NCBI GenBank assembly: GCA_947568835.1
Contig: OX387604.1
Coordinates: 24,581,076-24,645,075 of the forward strand
Origin: Protonemura montana
Taxonomy: Eukaryota; Arthropoda; Insecta; Plecoptera; Nemouridae
DNA length: 64,000 bases
Direction: 5' to 3'
Shown: positions 49,076-59,300 of the stretch, piece by piece
Layout: each line of letters starts with the position of its first letter
Numbering within the stretch: position 1 is the first letter of the stretch
Translations under genes and position numbers: made by a program
The notes under the pieces: model-generated
Databases searched by the model: none
Seen by the model: the letters and a program-made list of their open reading frames with translations, nothing else
What the model was told of the DNA's origin: nothing

Positions 49076-49127
49076 TCGTTTTGTTTCGTTTCGTTTCGTT
49101 TCGTTTCGTTTCGTTTCGTTTCGTTTA
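49076..49127. repeat. TTTCG pentanucleotide microsatellite
   Basis: About nine uninterrupted GTTTC units, followed by a degenerate TTTAATTCGTTT end. Confidence 0.95.
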
Positions 49128-50195
49128 ATTCGTTTAAAATGTGTCATGCGGTTGCATAACTCATTCGTTGGCGGAGCGACTTGAATCTCCCGGGTTGTGC
49201 GGAATCTGTAAGAGACAGACTTAAAAAAAAAAAAAAAAGTAATTCTACACATGCGCACAGAATTAATTTAGTCCAGTGACATTTGCGCGGGATCTTTTGA
49301 CGTGATTTTCGATCTGTCAGAATACGAAAAAATGTTCACTGCTCACAACACGAATTGTCGGAATGAGTTCAACAAAAACTGATGCTCTACATTGGTCTTG
49401 GTATTTGCAAATGCATCACAAAGTTAGAATTTGGCCATTTTTTAATTGTAGTACTTATAATTTTCGTCGTTGCTAATCTAAGAAGTGATTACAACTTCAA
49501 CAATTGCCAGCTGCAACTGAATAATGACAAGCAAATCAGCTGCTTCTTTTGGCAGCCGATACAAACTGAAATTGTATACAATTCTCACAATAATCCGCTT
49601 ATTCGTCCCAATTGATTGCTTAAAAATAATATTGAATAGGTCAATAAGTTACCTATACTAATAAAAACATAATTTTGACATGGAGGCAATAGCACAGAAC
49701 ATTAAGAAATAGTTCGTTGCTCAAATGCAGCGACACTGTATGATCAATTTTCTATAAACAATTTTCTTACTTCTAAATAAAAATGGTTCCCAGCCTTTAA
49801 TTTAAAATGAGCTGGTAATTACTGGAAAAATTTTTTGACATGCCCATTGGGGAGAGATTTTCTTAGAGGTGAAGTGTATGTGGCTCATGAGTCACACGAG
49901 TGTCAAACGTTGAATGGTTTGCCTAACGCAGTTGTTTCCGAAACATGGTCATCATTTTGCCAAATATTTGTCAGTTGAGCGGGACCAAAAAAAACAAAAC
50001 AACCTGGCGCCAACTCGGATTGAAAACCACTTTTGGTTACGAAAACAAGTTCCTCTTAATACACAGTTTGAAATCACTACATTTCCCACGCTATTACTTG
50101 AAATGGATTTACACAGTTGCTAAGAACTGTTAGTTTTTAAACCATTCGAAATGTTGGCTAAAAACTAATAATATCGAGATGACAAATTTACACAT

Positions 50196-50218
50196 CCCCC
50201 CCCCCCCCCCCCCCCCCC
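50196..50218. repeat. Poly-C homopolymer, 23 bases
   Basis: Twenty-three consecutive C residues; the length may be inexact because such runs are hard to sequence. Strand-specific G-quadruplex or i-motif formation is possible. Confidence 0.9.
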
Positions 50219-51166
50219 ATTCCCACGGTGTCTAGGTGTAGGTATACACTCTTACCAACATCCCCAATTACATGTTGGTTATCATCTTTCTCATTGAAAA
50301 GATTTTTTTTGCTAGGCCAAGTGTGCATCATGCATAGTTCATAAAGTGCATTCTTTTGGTTGAAATTATTTTTATTTTTTATTTAAACCAACTTTTTTAA
50401 TACTAACTTGGAAACAAAATCAAGGTAATTTTCTTTAAATGAAAGTTTCCCAGTTTTTTTGCATTGTGCATGTGCCATTCACTGAGTGGAGAAACCAAAT
50501 CAAAGTCCTTCATATACATAATAGCAGGGCCGGACTGGGCTACGGGCCAACTTGGTGAACGTCCGAAGGGCTACTAGCCTGGAGGGCCAGGATTCACTGG
50601 CATTTAAATAACGTTTGCTGGGTTTCAACTTTTATGAGATGGGTGAGCTTCATACAAGGGGAGCTTAAAATGTTTGCTTAAAAAACGTACATTTTCTCCA
50701 AACTATGAATTCGACCAACATTTCTTGGGGCTGCACCCCAACTTTTTCAGTGATTGTATCAAGTTCCTACCACCAATCTTATAATACGTACACACATTCA
50801 TTTTTATTTCTGTATCTCTGGTCAGAATTTGCACGATACGATTTCCTTGTTTCATGATCAACATGGGTCGTTTAAGTCACCGGTCCACATTTTTGATTAT
50901 AGAATTGATAAAATATTTCTCATTTCAATATTTGAACTTCTTACCAAAAAAATTGGTAAATGCGTAACCCCTTCTCCACTCCCCTCTCTACCCATGGATA
51001 GAGCAGTTATGATTTTAATATCTCTTCACATCACTGTTAAATGAAGCCTTGACCTAGAGCTTTACTAAATTCAGCAAAGCAAGCCTCACTGCAACTAGCT
51101 ATCGGCAAAGAAAGGGCAAATGCACATTTCCACGTTTTTTGTTGTTCTAGGGATGGTTGCTTTGCC

Positions 51167-52309
51167 ATGGAGCATGTTTCTCAGCGCATGCGGCTGCACA
51201 GTATTGAAGAGGATAGGTCGCGCTTGCACCCTACGAGGCGACACGATCAGCACAAAGACAGGCACGGCCGCAATGAACAATCTGAAGGATCATCCTCCAG
51301 CAGATCTCCTGCACGCCCCTTCCCTGCATCTCGTGACGAAACGCTGGCAAACGGCATTTGGTCCATATACAAAAGCAATCAGCAGAGTGAGAAAGCATTC
51401 AAATCCAAAATATCAACTTGGAAAAGTTTAGACAGGAGAGTGAAAGCGGCATACCCCAACTACGGACTTTACCTTGTCGGATCCACTATCAGCGGATTTG
51501 GTATAAGCAACAGCGATCTTGACATGTGCCTACTAATAAGACAAGGCCCAATGAACCAACGTACAGAAGCCTTGATTCACCTTGAAAACATGCTTAATTT
51601 ATTCAGGCAAATATCATTTGTGATTGATCCCGTAATCATTCCTGCCAAAGTGCCCTTACTCAAGTTCAATGTGTCCAGTGGTTTCCAAGTAGACCTGAAT
51701 TGCAACAATTATATAGGAATAAGAAACACACACCTTCTTTATTGTTATTCACAACTAGACTGGCGTGTTCGGCCCTTGGTTCTGACAGTGAAAGTGTGGG
51801 CGCAACGACATGGAATTAATGACCCAAAGAATATGTCGATATCAAGTTATTCTCTCACGTTGATGGTGATCCACTACCTGCAATGTGGGATCACACCTCC
51901 GGTACTTCCCTGTCTTCACTCCATGTACCCTGAAAAGTTCTGTGCAGATTCTGATGTTTACAGAGTAAATATTCAAGAAAAATTACACAAATACGTGTCC
52001 AAAAACCCGCAATCCCTTAGCGATCTGCTTCATGACTTTTTTGGGTACTATGCAAAATTTGACTACACAAACTGTGCAATTTCTGTCCGATTGGGCCACA
52101 TGATTACAGTGGCAGAGTGCAGAAACGCAAATGCTCCGAAAAACCATCCGAATCAGTGGCACTATTTGTGTATTGAAGAACCATTCGAACTGACTAATAC
52201 TGCCTTGTCTGTTTTTGACCACGAGGTATTTGAGAGGATTAAGTTGGTCTTCAAACAAACCTACAATAACCTTTGGTGGGACAAGAACATTTCTGCAATA
52301 TTCCCTTAG
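51167..52309 (+). CDS. TENT2: GLD2/TENT2-type non-canonical poly(A) polymerase, intronless ORF
   Basis: A single 380-codon exon encodes a cytoplasmic nucleotidyltransferase of the GLD2 (TENT2/PAPD4, Drosophila wispy) group, which lengthens poly(A) tails of stored mRNAs with RNA-binding partners. The polymerase-beta fold carries the GS motif (G105-S106) and the catalytic carboxylates D117, D119 and D176 (the SDLDMCL and VDLNCNN contexts). It continues with NYIGIRNTHLL, RPLVLTVKVWAQRHGIND, SSYSLTLMVIHYLQ and the PAP-associated segment (about 285-345, ending YLCIEEPFELTNTA). The N-terminal 60 residues are basic and disordered-looking, shorter than in vertebrate GLD2. A good 3' splice site ends at 51148, just upstream of the ATG, and the frame is open across it. 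An upstream 5' UTR or coding exon is therefore possible. AATAAA lies at 52426-52431. Lack of introns in a region of intron-rich genes suggests a retrocopy, but all catalytic residues are intact. Confidence 0.93.
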   Translation: MEHVSQRMRLHSIEEDRSRLHPTRRHDQHKDRHGRNEQSEGSSSSRSPARPFPASRDETLANGIWSIYKSNQQSEKAFKSKISTWKSLDRRVKAAYPNYGLYLVGSTISGFGISNSDLDMCLLIRQGPMNQRTEALIHLENMLNLFRQISFVIDPVIIPAKVPLLKFNVSSGFQVDLNCNNYIGIRNTHLLYCYSQLDWRVRPLVLTVKVWAQRHGINDPKNMSISSYSLTLMVIHYLQCGITPPVLPCLHSMYPEKFCADSDVYRVNIQEKLHKYVSKNPQSLSDLLHDFFGYYAKFDYTNCAISVRLGHMITVAECRNANAPKNHPNQWHYLCIEEPFELTNTALSVFDHEVFERIKLVFKQTYNNLWWDKNISAIFP

Positions 52310-52425
52310 CAGCATGAAATGAGGAACTAAATGCCATATGAATCTGGAATGTGTTAAAGCTATCACGCTTAAAAAATGTGATGCAAACTTAGGTGGTAGT
52401 AAGGATTTTGGAGAAAAAATATAAA

Positions 52426-52431
52426 AATAAA
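52426..52431 (+). terminator. Candidate polyadenylation signal AATAAA for TENT2
   Basis: A canonical hexamer about 117 bases after the stop codon, in an A-rich stretch. Confidence 0.5.
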
Positions 52432-53485
52432 AATTCTAAAAAAGTTAGGTATTTAATGTGGTAATATTATGTAAATTCTCTTTATTTGTCATATTGCACA
52501 TATTGACTTATATAATTGAAATAAATTATCTTGCCTTCTTGTCCGAGGTAGAAACAACGTGGCACATACCTATGATCACAGCAAGTAAATTTTGAGTTTA
52601 GATGTTTTGATTGCAAGAAAGGTGACAAAAACACTTCTGAAAAACAGTCAAATACAATTCTGTGAATGTGTGCCGTTAAGTGCAGCACAGCATCTTCGCA
52701 AGAGGCTACAAAATTAATTAATTTTATATAACTGCAAAAATATCTCCTAACTAGTAATGACAATGATTCACCAAGGCTAGATATTTTATTCTAATGTGCA
52801 CCCATTAGTCACAGAAGCTTAGTCAATAGGCTCATAGCGCTGATATTTATTTAGGCTCTGCCACTAAGATTGAGTGAGACTGCTATTTGAGCCCAACACC
52901 AACTTCCAAACTAGTCAGATCATGTCACTTCGTCGTTACTTTACTGTTAACATTGTAATTTGGTATCCAAGTTTAATTATGAATGCAAAGGTCAGATATA
53001 ACCAGTCTACCTAATATACACGATGCCAGAATGTTCGTCCATCACTTGATAAGTTTTACAAATGGATTTTTGATACATAGTTTTGAAAAACTTCCATTGA
53101 TGAGCAGATAAAAAGAAATAATGAATAATAGGAAAGTTTGTATTGGTTATATTTTGTAAGAGATGAAGCAGAGTATCTATCAGATATTCTAGTTTTGGAT
53201 AAAATCTTTGAATGATTTGTATTAGTTTCAAAATGCACGGATAAAAATTTAAATATAAATATAAATACATACGTGATGTTTGTGGTTTTCACGGCAAAGG
53301 TTGTTATTTAAAACAAGCTTTTGGTCAAACTGTAACATGAGAAATATAAACATAGCACAGTTAAACCAAAAGCCAATTTTAAATAAATACCTGTGTATAT
53401 ATTTATAAATATATTCATAATTTTATTTCTGAAATATGTTATGTAAATCCATGCATTGTGAAACTGATCCAAAATTGAATAACAT

Positions 53486-53491
53486 TTTATT
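53486..53491 (-). terminator. Candidate polyadenylation signal AATAAA for RNF141
   Basis: TTTATT on the plus strand, 49 bases beyond the RNF141 stop. This would give a very short 3' UTR; longer forms are possible. Confidence 0.4.
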
Positions 53492-53539
53492 AGAAATAAA
53501 AGATCCTTTAGTAAGAAAGAAAAATGTAACGTCACATGG

Positions 53540-54325
53540 CTAGTCGTGCCTTGCAGTTTTGGACAATTCCATAAGCGAACCACATATTTCTTGGGCCCCT
53601 GGCACTTCTGAAATAACCCACGTCTCATCTGTACTTTCTAATTGCTCTCTGCAAATAGGACAGGTTTTATTGTGAACATTCCATTGCTCGATGCAGGGCA
53701 AGCAATAACTATGTGCACATGGAAGAAGGACCTCAGGCTTGCGTTCCAAGCAGATGCAGCACTCGTTTACGTTTTCTATGCTGTTTTCTCCAGCTACAAA
53801 ATTGGGATCACTTGAAAACTGGTCTAGTACAAGAGGCTGTCTTTCCCTTGAACTCTGTGTTGCTAATCCTGGACGGATCCATCTTGAATCTAAAGTGTCG
53901 AGAGACACGAAGCAACGCAATGGTTGTTTACTAGCCCCATCAGTTGATGTACCACATTCTCGGCTTTGCTCTGCAGCATCGAACTGACTTTGGAGAGTTT
54001 TGCAGATTTTCAGAAATTCTATTAGCGTGAGCAGACGGAATGAAACAACCTCATGCGTATTGTAGCTCATTCTCACACAAGCAATCTTCACTGTACCTTT
54101 CCATAAAAGCGTTTTGTCGCTTCCTTTTTTGACAGCGAATATCAGCTGGTTGCCTTCACTATCGATACACTTTTTGGAAACCTGGTTCAATTTGAAAAGG
54201 TTGCTTTGAAATTCTTCATAAGATAGCGAACCGATTTCAGTCAATACGCGGGCATGCCGTAAGATGTCTTCTTGTACACCTCCAACATACAATGGCAGAG
54301 AATTGTCGCTAGTAGATTGACCCAT
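53540..54325 (-). CDS. RNF141: RNF141 RING-finger E3 ubiquitin ligase, single coding exon
   Basis: This 261-residue protein matches RNF141 (ZNF230) along its length. It starts with MGQSTSD, an N-myristoylation-type N-terminus also seen in the family. GSLSYEEF and LLWKGTVKIACV follow, then a C3HC4 RING at about 188-228 (CCICLERK, LPCAHSYCLPCIEQW, CPICREQ), then the typical ETWVISEVP tail. It probably acts as a membrane-tethered ubiquitin ligase. The open frame runs upstream of this ATG, but an acceptor (TTTTCTTTTCAG, ending near 54343) lies just before it and a donor-like GTATAC sits at about 54421. The start is therefore set at 54325, with a spliced 5' UTR whose first exon ends near 54422. 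An AATAAA on this strand is at 53491-53486, about 50 bases after the stop. Vertebrate RNF141 is multi-exonic, so the uninterrupted coding exon is notable. Confidence 0.92.
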   Translation of the reverse strand: MGQSTSDNSLPLYVGGVQEDILRHARVLTEIGSLSYEEFQSNLFKLNQVSKKCIDSEGNQLIFAVKKGSDKTLLWKGTVKIACVRMSYNTHEVVSFRLLTLIEFLKICKTLQSQFDAAEQSRECGTSTDGASKQPLRCFVSLDTLDSRWIRPGLATQSSRERQPLVLDQFSSDPNFVAGENSIENVNECCICLERKPEVLLPCAHSYCLPCIEQWNVHNKTCPICREQLESTDETWVISEVPGAQEICGSLMELSKTARHD

Positions 54326-56341
54326 TGTGAATAGAATAATACTGAAAAGAAAATTAATTTTTATAGAACAAGAAGCAATTAAATAGGTTGTCATAGAAGG
54401 TTGATGAGTTGGTAGGTATACCTTAAGCTCTCTGAATGTCAAGTTGTCTTAGTTAATTTCTTAGGCTAGCTTTTCTTCCATGGCTATGTCTGCATAGTAC
54501 ATTTTCTTTGTATGATATTTGTAAGGGATTTTTCTCGTTAGAATGCTTGTTGTGGAAATACCGAGGTCTTGTAATTACGAGCAAGCTTTTTCAACTGTCA
54601 TTGCTAGCTGTCAGTGTCATCTGGTTTGTGGGTAGCACGGGTATGTCAAGTGCTACGTACGTAATTGCCCTGCCATCCGAACGACGCCAATGCCCGCACA
54701 ACTGTCACTTTGAGGGATGAAGACTGCGTGACGTATTTATGTGGAAGCGTGGGCAGTTTTAATTGAAATGATGATATTTATCTCATGTCGCTAGGAAACG
54801 GTCGCCAAAAGTATTGATTTGGTCTATAGAATTGTGCCGACTAACTCGGGTTTATAGACGTTGTCCACAAATTATCTGCAAACAGGAGAAAATTTCATCC
54901 TGCAAACTAGCAATAATAGGTTTACTGAATTTTCATATGGTAAACACTAATCTTTTCTGGTAGGACAGTTACAAGACCAGTTAAAAATCATGTAACAATC
55001 TGTTTATTGGTTAAATGTACAGCCTTTGAGCTCAATGTTGATCAATAACCCCAATGGAACAGCTCTTTATAACAATGGAAGAATTAATCAAAGTGCTCTA
55101 TGCCAACATTGATTTGCAATTTTGAAAACATCAGCAAGTAGTGAAAATTGCATCTGGCAAAATCTCACTGAGTAAAGGAATAAAATGAAATGTTAATACA
55201 ATCACTATGAACTAAAAAATAGCAACAAACAATTCTTATTGCATTTATTTATAAAATAATAAATTTAATCAAAATCAAAAACACTTATAGCATTTCATTT
55301 AAGAAGTATTGCTCCTAATAAATGATTTACATAAAAAGTTAAAACAATTGATAACATAATTTCTTCAAGCTGCTCTTTGAGCAACTTTGGAAAAACAAGG
55401 TATATATTTTTTTAGAAAAAGTACAGTTTTTTCAACGAACAATTGCTTTCTTTGTAATTCATTCTATCAAGATTTAATAACAAGAAGATAAAAATGAATG
55501 AAATTGGAACTTAAGTGCAGTGCTTAAACCTTATCTTCAGGTTATTTCGAATATTGTTTATTATTTGGTCAGTATTATAAAAACATTGTTTCCCACTATT
55601 GTCCCGTGGAAATTATGCCACCACCTCAAGCACAAATGATTGCAACAATAACTTTGAAAGCTTCGGCATGCAATCCCTATGCCAACTTCTCCTCCAACTA
55701 AATACTTAAAATACCGGCTATGTGTCAACCTGGACGGAAAGTTTTCTTAATTCTCAGTACAAAAGAGGATAATGCATTCAGTTAAAAATGTGCAAACCCT
55801 TGACTTCCTATTAACTTACGTGCAGCTTCTAAATGAATCAAACATAGTTTATGCACATGGGAATCTTTCGGTTCGTCTCCATTTACTGAAAATGCAAGCT
55901 GCTTTTAGTATTTTATTTGATAACAGCCACTTAAAATATTATCAGTCAGTAAATAATGTGATCGAAGTTGATCCCCATCGCATTATTTTTATAAGCTTAC
56001 ATTTGAAAAATAAAATGTTAATCCTGATAACTTCTAGATATGAAATAATAAAAACATGTACAATTATAAAATAATAAATATATATATCGACTCATCCGGT
56101 GACAAATTAATATACCGATAGGTCTGACTTGCTGCAAGGATCAATGATCTCTTCCAAGAGATTCACTGCTTATGTGATTCATTTGGTGTTCTCTTTTCTC
56201 TCAATCCATCGTCTTGCCAGCGGACGATGTTTCCAGCTTTGGTAAGCACGTACCTTTTATTTGGTCGACCACCTATTGCACAGCAATCACTTGATCGACG
56301 ACAGCCAATCATAGTTTGTCCACTACCTCAGATGGTCTGCC
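54326..56341. other. RNF141 5' region and 3' flank of the tetraspan gene
   Basis: 54343-54421 appears to be a 5' UTR intron of RNF141, and its first exon and promoter lie to the right of 54422 (GC-richer near 54640-54740). The rest is AT-rich, with nothing recognisable. Confidence 0.4.
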
Positions 56342-59300
56342 TCAGACAGCAGTACTATGAGTCTGAATTCTCACTTTTTTAACACTGCCATTTCTTGATA
56401 ATGTCGGTGACAGCCCACTGAAGCCAGGATTTTGTATACCCATTCCATCTTTTGGCTTGGGTTTCTTCAAACTGGATCTTAGTGGGCTCCTGGTCACAGA
56501 TCCTATGGTGGAGTCTATGGTGGAGCCGATCGTGGATCCATTAGACGCGAGCGTGGACATGGTTGTGACGGACGTGATGCTTCCATTGGCCGCATACGAT
56601 TTGGTCGCATACGGCCGACCGCTGGCATCTGTTACACTGACTCCGACGCCACGTCGTTCACGGAAACCAGGGTTGTTGAACGTTGTCGCAGACACGGCAT
56701 TTATGTCGCGACTGCTTATCGTTGGGTCGCTATTTGCTCTTCTAGAGAATATCATGTCGTAAAAAGCAACAATGAATAGGATGAAATTGAGCCCGATTAA
56801 AACCACCTGTAAATGAATGGAATTTTGTTTGTTTAGTAAATACTCATTTGTCGATATGTTGGTTTGCGATGATCTTGTTGTTGTATACTCACTTGGATAT
56901 AAAACGATTCACCGCGCGACACTTGGAAGCCAATTTCTGTACCGTCTGTTTGGAAGGCGAACAGGCTAGCAGCCACGATCGCCAGTATGGCTGCAAAAAA
57001 ATAAAAACATTGCTACTAAGAAAATACGGTTGCCAGGCTTGGCTTCTGGTAACATCTATCCTCGATATCACTTTAAGTAGCCCCCTTAGTCTGCCTGCAC
57101 AAAACCCACTGCTATTTTCCAAAAGCTTAGCATTTCAAAATTGACCTTCAAGTCATCTCAAGCCATGGGTTGTTAGTTTTTTTTAATATTTAGCAGTAGT
57201 GTATCTTTGGAAAAAATTAATTTCTACTTTCCTTCTTAGGGTGGAATTAAGTATAGACGTGGCAATAAATTAGTGCTATAGGTGTGTTTGTATAATGAGT
57301 ATTTTACACAGATATGGTTTATGATGGATTTAATAGTATTTACCTTCACATAGGTTCCATAAAACAAAGCAGTCAACACTAAAGCAAGGTTGAATCTTTC
57401 CTATTTTCGGTTACACTTTTTCTTTGAGATGGTTTCTTATGTTAAACAGAAACATCCATTTGAATGGCAATATCTTTCATATCATTTCTCTTTAGTTGAA
57501 GAAAATGAAATGGAAATGTAAACATTTTAAATAAATTTGGTTTTAATATGCATCAATCATTGATCTTTGGTTTACTAATGAGGCAAATAGGAATCCACAA
57601 AAATGTCCTTATTGGTTGAGGTTGACAATTTGATAAGTTTCTCCTTCCACTTCCTTTACTCATGCTTCCACTGACCATTTAAACTAGACTCCAGTAAATA
57701 TAGGGATGCAGTATTGTTCCATTCTCTTGTAAGTTATTCCTCATTTTCTTAGCATATTAAAGATATATAATTGTTTAGTGTTTGATTGATCATACAATGA
57801 TATAAACATAGTCAGGTTAGTCACTCCCAATTCCATACAATATTCGGAGCTACTCACTTGCTAACAAAGCTAGCCCCAGCTTGAAAGCGACCACGAATTT
57901 GTAGGGGAAAACAACCCTTTCTTTCGATGTGACCATCGCCAGTTGGAGCACACTGAAGACGCAAAACACACCGAGAGAAGTGACCCCGAGCGCCGCCACT
58001 ACGCCAGCCAGCCACACCGCCACTGGTGAAACATAACGACAGGCCAGTCATGTATAACGAGGTACCTATGGGTAAGTCACCAACTGCATGGTATGCCATC
58101 AGAAAATATAAACTCATTAGCATACTATACAGTTTGTTCGTTGCGAAGATAGAAGTTCGGTTTGTTAATTACATTTTTTGTTACTCGTCGTTAATTATTG
58201 GAGTTAGCTGTTGGGATAGCTTTGAATTTTTCCAATAAAAGAAATTGTGAAATTGAGAAGGACTCCTGTGTTTTGTCATTGCAAACTTACGAACTGGCTT
58301 GAAGCGAGTAACACCCACGCCGCATCTCTCCCTGCCGTACAGTAGCTGTTTGCAAGTTTGCCATGGACCAAAGTAACCCCTTTCTGGGATGCCAGCTGAA
58401 AAATAATAGGAAGTACAAAAATCAGTGCCATCCTGCTAGGCTTTCCATACGTTAGTCTTGATTTAGCTTATTTAATATCAATGCAATAGAACCACATATA
58501 ACTTATAACAAGGGCCATGAGGAAATAAGTGGGAGACCACAAGCAAAAGCAATACAATGATTGGCAATTTACGATTTTTGTTTTTTTTAAATAAAGTTCG
58601 CAATTTACGCATGAAAAGCAAAATCGTTCATACGAGAATGTTGTGTCATTGTAATTGTATTGCGTAATTATAACGACAGGATCTGCTATTGAATTATTTT
58701 CGTTTATTTGTAATTAATTGCAATTTCGCAGGCTTCTTTTTTCATGACGATATGGGCGCGCGTCCCCTTTGCACTTGTCGGGAGAAGGCAAACGTGAATT
58801 TGTAAGTCGAGCTAGCTGATTCTAAGAGGAATAATAATTAGTAGGTAATGTTGAAATGGTGATTTATGTTGCATTGTGATAAGAAGTTTATTAAGGTCTC
58901 GGTGAGAGAAGAGCTTTGAAATGGCAACGAACGTGCTAGAATCTTAATCTGTAATCAATTAGCTCTAAAAGCAACTCAGAAAAAAATGCAATATTACTTT
59001 AATTACAAGAAACGAACCAGAAATGACCAGATTATTATGTTTTAAGTCATCTGTTGCATTTGTTATATTTTCTGTACAGCTTTTCTGACGCTTTTAAAAT
59101 TAAAGACGAGAGGTTGAAATTTCACTCATACTTGATTTGGTCACGTGGTCTACGATATTTATGTAATTGAAACTACGTCAACTTGTCACTACAATGGTAT
59201 GTCAACTATTGATCTGGTTCCCGTGCAAAATCGTACCATTTAAAATCAACCTTTTGAAAAATTTGCAAGTTGAACATTTATTTATTGGCACAATACAATG

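Larger units (their letters stand above)
45060..51166. other. 6-kb gene-free interval between the RhoGAP and TENT2 genes
   Basis: It contains the probable RhoGAP 5' UTR, several low-complexity tracts (listed separately), a CAGGCA repeat near 46313-46330 and a GC-rich patch at about 46960-47280. Open frames of 60-110 codons here are low complexity or featureless. I found no protein-coding exon that I can support. Confidence 0.45.
52310..53539. other. Convergent 3' region between TENT2 and RNF141
   Basis: AT-rich 1.2 kb that includes both 3' UTRs. No coding frame is supported. Confidence 0.45.
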
